Part shown: in pieces, positions 47,558 to 58,884 of the stretch
Layout: the number at the start of each line of letters is the position of its first letter
How positions within the stretch are numbered: the stretch's first letter is position 1
NCBI GenBank assembly: GCA_036250195.1
Contig: JAVHZZ010000004.1
Coordinates: 143,783,729 to 143,847,728, forward strand
DNA: 64,000 nt
Source: Mixophyes australis
Lineage: Eukaryota > Chordata > Amphibia > Anura > Limnodynastidae
Reading direction: 5' to 3'
Position numbers and translations under genes: made by a program
The notes under the pieces: model-generated
What the model was told of the DNA's origin: nothing
The model's database searches: none
The model's input: only the letters and a program-made list of their open reading frames with translations

Positions 47558-47628
47558 CAGGCCCGGCGCTCCCATTAGGCAAGGTTAGGCACTTGCCTAG
47601 GGCGCCGTGGACCCTAGCACCGGCCCTG
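47558..47628. mobile_element. 71-bp micro hAT-like MITE
   Basis: The ends CAGGCCCGGCGCT and (reversed) CAGGGCCGGTGCT are flanked by an exact 8-bp duplication CATATAGA (47550-47557, 47629-47636). The middle TAGGCAAGGTTAGGCAC and its near-complement make it one hairpin. Confidence 0.92.
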
Positions 47629-48166
47629 CATATAGAAGCGATTGTTGACTGCACTGAAATAGAAGTTTAGGACATGATGTTTAGGACATTGATTGAAAGG
47701 TTTTCTGTGAGTTGAGGGATCAAGTTGTTATGAGGCTGAAAAAGCAGATGAAGTTGCATAGATTAGTGTCTAAAACTGTCCACAGTGCTACAAAATACTA
47801 GTTATGACCATCTACGTTACAATTTACTGGGGTCATTTTTGTCACTCAATGTAAGTACAGTATGGTGCAATAGCCAGTTTCCTATTTGTGATATCATCAC
47901 ACTTATAATGAACATGTGGCAATGATAATTCTACTTACACAACATTAAAAAATGAGGAAACAAATGAAGGAAAAATAAGTTGGACAACGCAAACATTAAA
48001 ATAAAGTTGATTTAATAAGGAGAATACCGGTACAGATACACACTTAATAAAGGGATACAGGTAGGCAGTTCTTAAACATGACTTTGTATTTGGTCATTGA
48101 ATCGCATAGGAGAGTCACAAGTTGACCTTGAAATAATAATTTTATCATCTGTTTTAGATACCAGGG

Positions 48167-48328
48167 GGTAAATGTATCAAGCTGAGAGTTTTTTGGCGGG
48201 TTTGAAAAACCAATCAGATTTTAGCTACATTCTACAAAATGATAGCTAGAATCTGATTGGTTGCTATAGGCAACATCTCCACTTTTCAAATCCGCCGGAA
48301 AACTCTCAGCTTGATACATTTACCCTCA
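48167..48328. mobile_element. palindromic MITE, GGGGTAAATGTATCAAGC ends
   Basis: The left GGGGGTAAATGTATCAAGCT and right AGCTTGATACATTTACCCTC are inverted. The core shares AGAATCTGATTGGTTGC and GGCAACATCTCCACTTTT with family A, so the two families share an interior but differ at their ends. Confidence 0.8.
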
Positions 48329-48580
48329 GATAGCTTTATGTGTGTCAATTTGTTCATGCAAATCTATGTACTTTGCTAAAATATATACATTATTTAATCA
48401 TATAATTCAAAATCCTGATCCCTGAAAGATACCTATTTTTTAAACAAGTTCCAGCCTTTACCTGTACAAATTGTACTTGCCTGTCTGACCACCTGGTGAG
48501 CTCTCTCCTGCTACACACTCTCACTACACAACATCCTGACTTATGACCCTGATGTTGTCATTGCTCTCCTTGCATATTAG

Positions 48581-48686
48581 GCCATCGCAAGACATCAGTT
48601 TGGAGGAATTTGATGATGAAGATTTATCAGAAATTACAGATGACTGTGGAATTGGACTGAACTATGACTCAGACCACTGTGAGAAG
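48581..48686 (+). CDS. mapk8ip2: JNK-interacting protein 2, coding exon 2
   Basis: This 106-nt exon completes Arg22 and encodes [20 protein letters not shown] through NYDSDHCEK (to residue 57). The acidic [20 protein letters not shown] block is invariant in vertebrate JIP2 and close to JIP1. The acceptor is CATATTAG and the donor GTAACA, ending in phase 0. No frame damage. Confidence 0.96.
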
Positions 48687-50578
48687 GTAACAGTGTAACA
48701 CTATGTTAATATACTCTACACAGTGATGTAATCACTGATGGTAAAATGCAGTGCACCGCAATTTAGTACAAGTTTGCTGAACATAATATATAAGATAGTA
48801 AAAGATAATTTGTATAAGAAAATAACCAATTGCATGATAATACACTATACAATGTAAAATTACAGTTTTTCATGTTCAATTGAAAATTAATATTAATTGT
48901 GTAAGCACAAACCTCCATCCTTCTTATTGTGTCTTCAGATTAAAACTACTGAGTTCTGGCAAGTGCCATGAGATAGCTGCAACTGCGTTAGGCTTTTTGT
49001 TAGTAAGGAATCCTTCTCCTCCTGTAGTTATCTGTGTATCCAGTAAGGCCCGTCGTGTCATAAATCCATTTAGTACAAGCAGTGAAGCTATGGCTACCAG
49101 GTGGGGGAGTTGGATAGTTGTACATGTTCATCTTTATATTCTGAGGATAGTGAAACAACATTCTACTTTGTTAAATTATACCAAACTAACTAAAGTATAA
49201 CTTAGGAAGCATAGCAAAGTCACGTGACATCAGAAACACCTGATCCAGTTGCTAAAAACCGTCTGTTGGAAAAGTACCAGGGCAGTTTTTCTTATTGATT
49301 GAATTCCGACATTCATCAAATCACTAATGTTGTTTACAGCTCTATAAGCCCAAAGTTATCTTAGGTCAGTGGGTTATTACGCAAAGGTGTCTATAATGTT
49401 GTTAGGTAAAAGGCGTGTAAGGGTATTTTTAAGATGTATAACCAGGGAAGAAGTAGAGGAAAGGAAAGTGCTCATGGCTTCCTAATTATGCTTCTGCTAG
49501 TTCTGTAGGTTTTGCCTACATTGCAGTGTGATGAGTATATACAGCTACAGTTTGTCAAGGTCACCTAGCTGTATCACATTTTTAAAGCTACTATTAATTG
49601 CTATAGTGACAGTGAGTTGATACCAGACCAGAGAGTATGTTTTAAATTAATTAGCTTCAAACTTCTTTCTTTAAGAAACTAGAATCCATTTTTTGCATGA
49701 GTAGATTATCGTAATCAGCTTACTACAAGCAGTGATTAAAGGACTTGGAATATTATAATAGAAAATTCTCAGTCATAATTTTAATCTGATTTCTACAATT
49801 AAGTACTACTGACTTTAGATACATATTTAACAAAATGTCATTTCCATTGCTGTCAAACTTTAATTCACAGGAGTTTAGCGCTCCTATGTTTTGCTGTTCC
49901 CATGGCAGTCCATTTGTTATACTACAAATTTTTAACTCTTAGTGATTTTTCCATAACTTAATTTCTTGTTGCAAACAGGATTATTGGGAATATAACCAAA
50001 TACCCGTTTTGATTTATGTGGCAACCAAAATTAAGCATAAGGGTAGATTTTATGGCCATATCAAATGTGGGTCTCCCAGTTTTGCATTTCATAATTAAAG
50101 GAACCTATGTAAATTTTAGCTTCATAATACAACTGGGCATGTGTTTATCCCTGATATCATGCATAATTGATGGATGCATATTCAAAGATGTATGGCTTCA
50201 TGTAAATTATATCTGTACAATTATTGTATAGTCATGCTTTGACTTTAGTTAGGAACACATATATTATAATGTATAACATACATGGATAATAAGGAATAAA
50301 AAGTACACAATGGAGTTCTACACTCTTTATACAGTGCTCACCATGTAACATCATTTTTGATCACTGAACTATTTAATGACCTCCAATATCTGTACATTTT
50401 ACTCTAAGAGGTATATACATGAATTGCTCTAGTTGTGCCTTGGGAGCCAAAGCAGTTACGTCACTGTATCACACACAGTCCAATTAAGACAATGAATATG
50501 TAGAGCAACTAAAACAAAGTGCCATATGTATGGCTTGTTGGGGATTGTCCAAGAAGTCACAACAGGAAAATCCATGCC

Positions 50579-50643
50579 ATGTATGTATGTATGTATGTAT
50601 GTATGTATGTATGTATGTATGTATGTATGTATGTATGTATGTA

Positions 50644-50710
<67 letters not shown>
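50579..50710. repeat. compound microsatellite (ATGT)n(GT)n(AT)n
   Basis: About 17 ATGT units, then GT repeats, then AT repeats, in direct succession. It is open in all frames and so yields spurious repetitive frames on both strands. Confidence 0.98.
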
Positions 50711-50712
<2 letters not shown>

Positions 50713-50929
50713 CACTTTATATGCATATAGATTTTCTAGTCTACAACTGTCTAGTTTTTGTGAGCCTGTACTCACTATAACCTCACTGTAACTCACTGTG
50801 TCCTGTTCTTAGCTGACAGAAGTGGATACCAATGTGGTCTCCTGCTACTGTAGCCCATCCACTTCAAGGTTCATAGTACTGTGCATTCAGAGATGCTCTT
50901 ATGCATACCATTGTTGTTATGCATGGTTT

Positions 50930-51598
50930 TTTGAGTTAAGAGCAGTGGGGAAGACACAGTAAAGACGAAATGGTAGCAAAAAGGCTTGGGGGTTTATTGA
51001 ACAGGAGGAGATGACAAATGTGAAATAGGCAAAATGTTTGTTTGGCAAAAGAGAGGCCAGAATAGTAGGAGGAAAGGATGAATTTAAAGTCAATGAAGTC
51101 AGCGATGGACTGGGATTTCCTCAATTGGCCTTAAGAGGAGGAGAAGAGTAAGAGGGAAGAGCCAGGGGTGGGGTTTAGATTGACGGAGATGGAGTGTGGT
51201 TGCTGGGGCTGCAAACATAAAGCAACAGAAAGTGAGGCTTTGCAAAAAGTGACAGTGGTGTTGGGCCATGATAGGGAAGAAATGGGAGCGAGAAAGGGAT
51301 CGAGGGAGGACGCAAAGATGATGGGGTCAATGCTGTTGATGGGACGCTGCGTGCAAGTGACTTTGGGTGGGAGAGGGGGAGCAAGGGATAAAGAAAAGGT
51401 AAAGGAAAGGAGAGTGGGAAGTGGGAAGACAGAAGTGAAGTTGTTGGAGTTGTCACAGAGATGGGAGAACACTAGGTCCAGGGAGTGACCATCACGGTGG
51501 GTGGCGAAAGTTGTCCATTGGGAGAGGCCATAGGAAGAAGTGAGATTTAGGAGTTTAGGGGCAAAAGTAGTAACAGGAGAATCGGTAGGGATGTTGAA
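50930..51598 (-). pseudogene. L2/Rex-type LINE fragment, endonuclease end and linker
   Basis: The minus strand encodes DFNIPTDSPVTTFAPKLLNL, then THRDGHSLDLVFSHLCDN, the last blocks of an apurinic-type endonuclease (GDFNxH...THxxGHTLDLVxS). It continues through a Ser/Pro/Leu-rich linker to FNKPPSLFATISSLL, which precedes the RT in such LINEs. The RT itself is missing. At 51599 it abuts a truncated gypsy LTR. Confidence 0.7.
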
Positions 51599-51761
51599 AT
51601 CACTCTGTAATGCCGGGACACAGCGCTGGATAAGAGAGCTTCTTGCCGTTGCCCTGGCAACGTCTGACGAGACCCCGGAAGTGACGTCCCGGTCACCATA
51701 GCGATGGCTGGGACGGAGACAGGGGAGTTGCGGCGGCTGGACACCGCCGCGGCTCATAACA
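51599..51761 (-). repeat. gypsy 3' LTR, truncated
   Basis: On the minus strand it begins TGTTATGAGCCGCGG directly after the purine tract AAGGGGGGAGGGG, the expected polypurine tract. It runs to CCCGGCATTACAGAG, matching the outer 140 nt of the 5' LTR, with an extra GC-rich insertion near its start. The remainder of the LTR is lost at the junction with LINE sequence. Confidence 0.85.
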
Positions 51762-52045
51762 GTACCCCTCCCCCCTTGAGGAGGGGTCGAGGGACCCCGA
51801 CATCCAGGTTTTCTTGGGAATCTTCTGAAGAACTCCTTCAACTGTTTAGGGGCATGGAGCTGTCTCCGCGGAACCCAAGACCACTCTTCTAACCCGCGGT
51901 TCCTCCACTGCACCAGGAAGTGCACCTGCCCTTGCACTTTTTTAGAATCCAGGATCCTTTGAACCACGTATCTTAGTGGTTTGCTTGAATTTCCCCCAGG
52001 CACACTGGAAGACTGAATTTGGCTAGGATATAGTACCGGCTTCAA
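51762..52045 (-). pseudogene. gypsy integrase tail with chromodomain
   Basis: It encodes YVVQRILDSKKVQGQVHFLV then QWRNRGLEEWSWVPRRQL, a chromodomain (three-strand aromatic cage region plus the FLVxWxGxxxExxSWxP pattern). It would direct integration toward methylated histone H3 chromatin. The open frame runs on without a stop through the LTR into LINE sequence, giving a chimeric frame of about 304 codons (51131-52045). Confidence 0.85.
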
Positions 52046-52147
52046 CAGTGAACAAAAAATGTGTTAGGGATTCTTAACGAACCCGGAATTTTTAACCTGA
52101 ATGCGACGGAATTGACTTGCTTGATTATGGAAAATGGCCCGATGAAC

Positions 52148-53034
52148 TTAGGGCCCAACTTCTTGCAAGGCTGTCTGAGCCTGATATTTTTTGTAGACAG
52201 CCATACTTTCTGGCCCACCTTGAAGGAGCAGATGGTACGGTGGCGGAAATGAAGCTTGTCTCAAGGATGACTGTACTTTCTTCCAGATAGCTCTGAGGTC
52301 CCTGGCAGTGGAACGGATCTCCTGGATACCAGCGGACTTGAGTGAGTACAAGGAGTTTGATCTGGGGTGAAAGCCATAATTGCAAAAAAACTGAGAAGTT
52401 TTGGTGGATGAGTGACATGAGTTATTACAAGCAAATTCCGCCCAGGGTAACAAGGGGACCAGTTATCATGGAATTCTGATGTGTAGCATCGTAAAAATTG
52501 CTCTAAGGACTGGTTAACCCTTTCAGTTTGCCCATTTGACTGAGGATGGTATGCGGATGATAAACTGATTTTAATTCTGAGCAGGGTACAGAAGGATTTC
52601 CAGAATTGTACAATGAATTGTGAACCACGATCAGAAACGATATCAGAAGGAAGTCCATGGAGACGGAAAACATGCTGGATGAAGAGAATGGCCAGATCTC
52701 GGGCGGTAGGAAGTCGGGTTAGTGGAATGAAATGTGCCATTTTGCTAAAGCGGTCTACCACGACCCAAGTGGTATTGTGTCCCGCAGAAGGTGGTAAATC
52801 AACGATAAAGTCCATGGAAAATGTGTCCCAAGGTTTTGCAGGGGCGGCCAACGGAACCAACTGACCTACCGGACGAGTCCTGGGAACTTTGTTCCTGGCA
52901 CAAATTTCACAAGACAGGACATGACTCTTGACGTCAGCAGACAAAGATGGCCACCATACAGTACGAGAAAGGATTTCCAATGTCTTGAAAACTCCCGGAT
53001 GTCCAGCAGTCTGATTATTGTGTGGCTTCAGCAA
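52148..53034 (-). pseudogene. gypsy integrase
   Basis: The zinc-binding region is [10 protein letters not shown] with CEICARNK. The DDE core follows: MDFIVDLPPSAG (first Asp), IVSDRGSQFIVQFW (second Asp) and HPQSNGQTERVNQSLEQFL (Glu). The frame shifts after YPG, and WAEFACNNSCHSSTKTSQFF continues in another frame (52148-52453). All three catalytic acids are present, but the frame is broken. Confidence 0.9.
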
Positions 53035-54106
53035 TGACTGCCTTCCTTAGATGAACTGGGACAAACAAGCACCCTACTGGGGTAATATCAGGAGCTAATT
53101 TCTGAAATCTTTGTAATGTACAGCTCAGGTCTTGGGTTAACCCAGCATGGATCATAGATAAGGGAACAATAGGTTCTGCACTAGTAACCGGAGCATAGTG
53201 TGCCAGGAAGCTTCTGGACAGGGCGTCTGCCCGGACATTTTTAGAACCTGGACGGTAAGTGATTACAAAGTTAAAACGGGTGAAGAACAGCGACCAACGA
53301 GCCTGTCGGGGGTTCAGTCGTATGGCCGACTGTATATACTGCAGATTCTTATGATCCGTTATAACGGAGATCTGGTGTGTAGCGCCTTCCAACCAATGTC
53401 GCCATTCCTCAAAGGCGCATTTGATTGCCAGCAGCTCTCGGTTTCCCACATCATAGTTGGTTTTCGCTGAAGAGAACTGACGGGAAAAGTAGGCACATGG
53501 ATGTAGGCGGTGAGTATGGGGATCCTTTTGTGATAAGATGGCACCAGCACAGATGTCAGAGGCATCAACTTCCAGAACAAACGGTGCCCTAGGATCTGGA
53601 TGTCTAAGGACCTAAACAGACACAAAGGCTTCCTTCAGAGTTTTAAATGCAGTTATTGCCTGTGGTGACCAATCAGCTGGATCACTTCCCTTGCGGGTCA
53701 AGGTGACGATGGGAGCCACGATATCAGCAAAGCCGCCAATAAATCTCCTGTAATAATTGGCGAATCCCAGGAATCTCTGGACCGCCTTGAGATTATTCGG
53801 TTGTACCCAATCCAGGATTGCTTGGACCTTGGTTGGGTCCATGGAGAAGCCTTCTGAGGAGATTATATAACCTAAGAAGGATACCTTCTGGACCTCGAAC
53901 TCGCATTTCTCGAGTTTAGCGAAGAGATGGTGTTCCCGCAATTTCTGTAAGACTTGTCTGACATGACCATGGTGTACTGACAACGATTCTGAATATATGA
54001 GGATGTCGTCCAAGTAGACAACAACGAAGTGTCCCAGAAACTCACGTAACACCTCATTAATTAAATCCTGGAATACTGCAGGGGCATTACTAAGGCCAAA
54101 CGGCAT
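53025..54106 (-). pseudogene. gypsy RT C-terminal half and RNase H
   Basis: RT: MPFGLSNAPAVFQDLINEVL then VVVYLDDILIYS, with the YLDD active site intact, and FLGFANYYRRFI. RNase [18 protein letters not shown] through [10 protein letters not shown], in the same frame after an in-frame stop near 53612. The RNase H frame (53015-53449) ends in a stop where it overlaps integrase. Confidence 0.9.
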
Positions 54107-54118
54107 GACCAGATATTC

Positions 54119-54964
54119 TTAGTGGCCCGAGAGCGTGTTGAATGCCGTCTTCCACTCATCACCTGCTCTAATACGTATGAGATTATAGGCACCACGAAGA
54201 TCAATTTTTGTGAAGATAGTTGCCCCTCTTAGTTGGTCAAAAAGTACGGAGATGAGAGGAAGGGGATAGGTGTTCTTAACTGTAATAAGATTCAGCCCTC
54301 GGTAGTCGATACAGGGTCTGAGTCCACCGTCCTTCTTGGATACAAAGAAGCACCCTGCTCTTACTGGGGACTTGGATGGCCTGATGAAGCCTTTCTCCAG
54401 GTTTTCGTCAATGTATTCCTGCATGGATTTGGTCTCTGGACCGGAGAGAGAGTACAAGCGTCCCTTGGGTAATTTAGAACCTGGAATGAGCTCGATGGCA
54501 CAGTCGAATTCCCAGTGTGGTGGTAGAGTGTCAGCAGCCTTTTTGGAGAAGACATCCCAGAACCCATGATACTGTGAAGTAAGCTGCTCCGGAATAGGCT
54601 GAATCATACGCAAAGGCAGTGTCAAGCAAGACTGTGTACAATAAGAGCTCCACTGGACAATTTCTCCTTTTACCCAATCTATGACAGGGTTATGGCGGAA
54701 TAGCCAGGGGTGGCCCAGAATCAAAGGAACTGACGGACATTCTATAAGGAAGAAGACTATGGATTCCGAGTGGAGAGCCCTAATGTTCAATTGTAGTAGC
54801 GGGGTCTCCCAGGTAATCTTGTCTCCTGGCAATGGACTACCATCTAAGCCACACACCGTAATGGCAGATTTGAGTTTAATCTGCGGAATTCCAGCAGAGC
54901 GGGCAAACTCGATGTCAAGGAAGTTGCCTGCAGCTCCACTGTCAACGAAGGCCGACAAGTTCAC
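54119..54964 (-). pseudogene. gypsy protease and RT N-terminal half
   Basis: About 280 residues. The retropepsin-like region has [12 protein letters not shown] with the catalytic Asp-Ser-Gly. The RT start has [39 protein letters not shown] and [18 protein letters not shown], including the first catalytic Asp. A single stop codon (54119-54121) interrupts the frame just before MPFGLSN. Confidence 0.9.
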
Positions 54965-55059
54965 AGAACCAGCACTGGACGTGAGTTGTGCAGGAATTAA
55001 TACAGCATTTTTCGGGGAAACAATTTGTAGACCTAGGTGAATTTTCCCCTCATTCCCTA

Positions 55060-55126
55060 GGCATGCTCTTTTCCCGGCTTATTAGCGCAGGAACGGGAGA
55101 AGTGGCCTTTAGTGCCACAGTAGAGA
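55060..55126 (-). pseudogene. gypsy gag CCHC zinc knuckle
   Basis: The minus strand encodes [17 protein letters not shown], a C-x2-C-x4-H-x4-C nucleic-acid-binding knuckle, and then a stop. It is cut off from the rest of gag by the MITE that follows on the right. Confidence 0.85.
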
Positions 55127-55130
55127 CATA

Positions 55131-55442
55131 GGGCCTGAGTCATTAAGGAGAGCAAAGCATAAAAAAGGAGTAACATTTTCACTTGGGCAAAAGCATGTTG
55201 CATTGGAGGGGGAGGTAAATTTAAAATGTTTGGACAGATTTATACTTGGGGTAGGACATGTCCTAGATCAACTTTAAATTTCAGTGTAATAATAAAGCTA
55301 ACAGGTATTTGTGTGCTAGATGAAAGAATAGCCATTATTTAACTTATGTGCAAAATAATAAACTAATTTGCACCCCTTAAGTTGTAACATGGTTTGTCCC
55401 AGAGAACATTTACTCCTTTTTTGCCTTAATGACTCAGGCCCA
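55131..55442. mobile_element. MITE family B, inserted in gypsy gag
   Basis: The ends GGGCCTGAGTCATTAAGGAG and (reversed) TGGGCCTGAGTCATTAAGGC are flanked by TA (55129-55130, 55443-55444). It sits between the main gag frame and the zinc knuckle, so it postdates the gypsy insertion. Confidence 0.88.
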
Positions 55443-56220
55443 TAGACCTTGTGATTGTCTCCTGTCTCTTTCCTCAGGAGATAGAGGATACGCTCCTAAT
55501 TGCATAGGCTCCTCATCCGTGGAAACAGGAATCAGAGCAGATGGAGGAGAAGATGCCTCCTTTTCAGATTTCCGCTCTTTAATTCTCCTGTCAATTTTAA
55601 TGGAGAGGTGCATCAGATCCTCCAGTGAGGTATGAGAGGGATATTGCACTAAGGAGTCTTTAATTTGTTCTGACAGGCCCAATCGGAACTGACTGCGTAG
55701 AGCAGGGTCATTCCGTCCACTGTCAGGTGACCATCTACGAAATTCAGCGCAGTATTCCTCTGCCGACCGCCGGCCCTGTTTCAAGGCCCGTAGATGAGCT
55801 TCAGCGGAGGCCATTCGATCCGGGTCATCATATAGTAAACATAATGCCTCAAAGAAAGCGTCCACGGACTGCATGGCAGGACTGGTCTACGGCAAAGAAA
55901 AGGCCCAGGACTGGGGGTCACCCTGTAGGAGGGAAATGATAATCCTGACTTTTTTGTTGCTCGGAACCGGAGGAGCAGGGTCTCGACCGGAAATAGAGCT
56001 TGCAGCTCTCCCTGAAATTCCGAAACAGGGATCTATTTCCAGTGAACCGATCCGGCAAATTCATCTTAGGTTCACAGGTGGAACTCGGAGTGGGTTGTGA
56101 GGTTTTCGCGGCTTCTTGAACGGACAAACGCTCAGACAATCCCTGGATTATTTGGTATAGGGACTCCACATGGCCCGCTAGGGCTTGCGCCGGAGACGGT
56201 GAAGTTCCGCTTCCATCCAT
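55434..56220 (-). pseudogene. gypsy gag
   Basis: The first frame (55918-56220) starts MDGSGTSPSPAQALAGHVES and includes PDRFTGNRSLFRNFRESCKL, the typical start of gypsy capsid (PxxFxGxxxxxxxFLxxC). A second frame (55434-55874) has FFEALCLLYDDPDRMASAEA and LKQGRRSAEEYCAEFRRWSP, the capsid C-terminal half. A frame change near 55880-55915 separates them. Confidence 0.88.
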
Positions 56221-56263
56221 CTCACCTTCGTCTCCGGAACGTCTGTTATTTGGCCGGTAATAA

Positions 56264-56925
56264 TGTTAGGAACCCCTCCAGTCGACACAATACAACCCGG
56301 AGTCTACTCTGCCAGTCAGGTGTTCACTGGAGCCCCTGATGGTGGGGACAGACTGGGCTGCAGACTGACAGAGGGTCGTGAAGTGTGTACCGGCTGGGGA
56401 GAACCCAGGCAAGCGGAGTGGAATCCAAGCAGAGGTCAGGGGCCGGCAGCAGACAACGGTACCAATAAACAAGCTGAGGTCAGGGTTCACGAGCAGACAG
56501 GGAGGTCGGTATACAAGCCAGAGGTCAGGGTCACGAGGTTCACAAGCAAAGTCCAAATCCAAGCCAAGGGTCATACACGGGAGATCAGTAGAAGTTCAAA
56601 TAGACAGGAACAGGAACAAAGCAGGTCAGCAGACTGGGGAGCAGAAGCTATAAACGGCAATGAGGCAGCAGACCTCATTGCCCTAAATACTGAAGCAGAC
56701 CAATGAGAGCCTAGCTCTCTAATTGCCCACAAGCTGTTCCAATTAGCCCTCAGGCTTGCCCCGCTGTTGCGCACACGCCCGGCTGCTCTGTAATGCCGGG
56801 ACACGGCGCTGGATAACAGAGCTTCTTACCGTTGCCCTGGCAACGTCTGACGAGCCCCCGGAAGTGACATCCCGGTCGCCATAGCGACGGCCGGGACGGA
56901 GACAGGGGAGTCGCGGCTCGTAACA
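56264..56925 (-). repeat. gypsy 5' LTR, about 662 bp
   Basis: On the minus strand it starts TGTTACGAGCC at 56925. Its inner end is inferred at TTCCTAACA (56264), giving TGTTA...TAACA inverted termini about 40 nt before the gag start. The outer 139 nt match the truncated 3' LTR. The inner boundary is not verifiable by comparison because the other LTR lacks this part. Confidence 0.7.
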
Positions 56926-57685
56926 AATACTGACTGTTGTCCTTGTGAAGCTGTGATAATAGGCAGAATGTCCTTCTCCTGTTTCCTCCTGTTTAACTTC
57001 AGTATATAACTTTGAATTATGCTATTTAAATCTTAATACACCTGTAACTAACACACTTAGAACTACACACAGCCTTCACTGGCTTGCAGCCATAGTACAA
57101 AAATCATGTGTCTCCTTGCATGATCTTTATATACTGCCCTATAGCCAGGCCACAAAGACCCTTCTTGTCGAGCTGACACCCCACCAAAACCTCACCTTCC
57201 ATCCCTCTTTGAGGAATTTCTTTCCACCTGCTATGACTAGCCTCCCCCCCTCTTCCTATGCCTCACACCCCAATATAAAAACGAAACTATTGTTGTTAAT
57301 GTATGCACAAAATTTTACATATCTCAGTTTTTTTAAAATGTTTATACTCTACTGTTTTCTAATTGTGATTGTGATTGTTCCTGTTATCTCCTATATTGTT
57401 TTCACTGTTTTTGCTTGTAATAAAAATAACAAATTTAAAAAACAAAAAACAGAATAGTGTACTCTTATAATTATAATTCTGTTAGATTATCATATTAATT
57501 ATATAAACATTTCAATACAAATACTCTTTAAGACTAAAACATATACCACATTTATGACAAGGCAATATTTACAACATAATAGTTATGACATTTGCGTGTA
57601 TACAAATAATAGTCCTGTGCATAATGAATGACATATCTTGCCTCTGTCTCTGCTCCTGCCCATCACCTGGCTGGGTCTTCCACTC

Positions 57686-58156
57686 CCTGGGACTGAGTCA
57701 TTAAGGAGAGCAAATCATATAAAAGGAGTAACTTTGCACCTGGACAAGACCATGTTGCATTGGAGGGGAAGGTAAATTTAAAATGAGGGGACAGATTTAT
57801 TGTTGGGATAGGGCATGTCCTAGATCAGGGGTAGGCAACTTGCGGCTCTCCAGGTGTTGTGAAACTACAAGTCCCAGCATGCTTTGCCAGTAGATAACCA
57901 GCAGATAGGTGGCAAGGCATGTTGGGATATGTAGTTTCACAACACCTGGAGAGCCGCAGGTTGCCTACCTCTGTCCTAGATCAACTTTACATTTTAGTGT
58001 AAAAATAAAGCTATCAAGTATTTGTGTGCTAGCTAAAAATACAGCCAGTATTTAACATATGTGCAAAATAATAAACTTATTTGCATTGTAACATGGTTTG
58101 TCCTAGAGAACATTTACTATTTCTTTTGTCTTACTTTTCCTAATGACTCTGGCCCT
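57686..58156. mobile_element. MITE family B, interrupted by a family C MITE
   Basis: The left end is GACTGAGTCATTAAGGAG and the right end is CCTAATGACTCTGGCCC. Internal landmarks match the other family B copies on both sides of the inserted 148-bp element. Confidence 0.8.
57826..57973. mobile_element. 148-bp hAT-like MITE (family C), copy 3
   Basis: The exact 8-bp duplication TCCTAGAT flanks it (57818-57825, 57974-57981). The element is almost perfectly palindromic (CAGGGGTAGGCAACTTGCGG and its near-complement). It disrupts the family B element at its own GTCCTAGATC sequence. Confidence 0.93.
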
Positions 58157-58884
58157 CTATCTCCAACTAATTTCCTTCCTCGGCTCTCTCCAACTACATA
58201 TCCCATATCTTGAAATAAATCGATCAGTAAATCGGACAGTTTCTCATTATATGATCCATAAAATATGGTGGTTCTGCCTCACGGTGAAATCTAAATGATC
58301 GCATCATAAAATTTGTAAATTCTCTTTCATTAAAGCAGTTCTTCATTTATACACCTTGATTTGTAAATATGGTATAAACATACCTAAGGTCACATAAGAG
58401 AATCCTTTCTGATTATCTTCCATTCTAATTAGACCTTAGCCGTTGGTCAAATTTTGGTATATCAACAAATGTGACATCTTGTTGTCAGCACATGAGTCTA
58501 TTGTTTAAAATTACCTCTGGATTAGGCTCCAATGTACAAAAGAAAAACCAGTCGTAATTAGCGTGGTGAAACCAAGACTCTGATATAAATGCATACACAT
58601 ACTAGAATTTGGTTAGTTTATCCACTTAAATTTAATTTTATTCTTACTTAATTACATTTTAATGAAACAATTATCGGTACGGTCTCCCTGCTCAGTCCTC
58701 GCATCGATACTTTAACTATAATATGTTACCTCACTACTTGACAGCTCTGTAAAATACTACGGTAACTAAGCACTTTTCATTTTATTTTTGGCATGATTCA
58801 AAAAAAAACAACAAAAAACTGCATCATACATTTGTGGTAGATGTAATTATTATTATAATTATTATTATTGTCAGTGCTTTTGTT

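Larger units (their letters stand above)
37295..48580. other. mapk8ip2: mapk8ip2 intron 1
   Basis: 11.3 kb. 37295-39800 and 44460-45940 show AT-rich unique-looking sequence, with an ATGT microsatellite near 38262-38290. The rest holds a Tc1 copy, a CR1-like LINE with a solo LTR inside, hAT elements, a Helitron Rep fragment and MITEs, listed separately. Confidence 0.8.
51599..56925 (-). mobile_element. Ty3/gypsy chromovirus, near complete, inactive
   Basis: Antisense to mapk8ip2. In order on the minus strand: 5' LTR (56264-56925), gag with a CCHC knuckle, protease, RT, RNase H, integrase, chromodomain, polypurine tract and truncated 3' LTR. The C-terminal chromodomain identifies the chromovirus branch of Ty3/gypsy elements. 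Coding is broken by in-frame stops (for example at 54119-54121 and near 53612), a frameshift between RNase H and integrase near 53025, breaks in gag, and a MITE at 55131. Confidence 0.92.

Noticed and set aside
50579..50710. CRISPR-like direct repeat array
   Set aside because: Simple tetranucleotide and dinucleotide repeats without spacers in a vertebrate genome.
50484..50796. Six overlapping frames of Tyr/Ile/Val/Cys or His/Thr repeats
   Set aside because: They are translations of the ATGT, GT and AT microsatellite on both strands, not genes.
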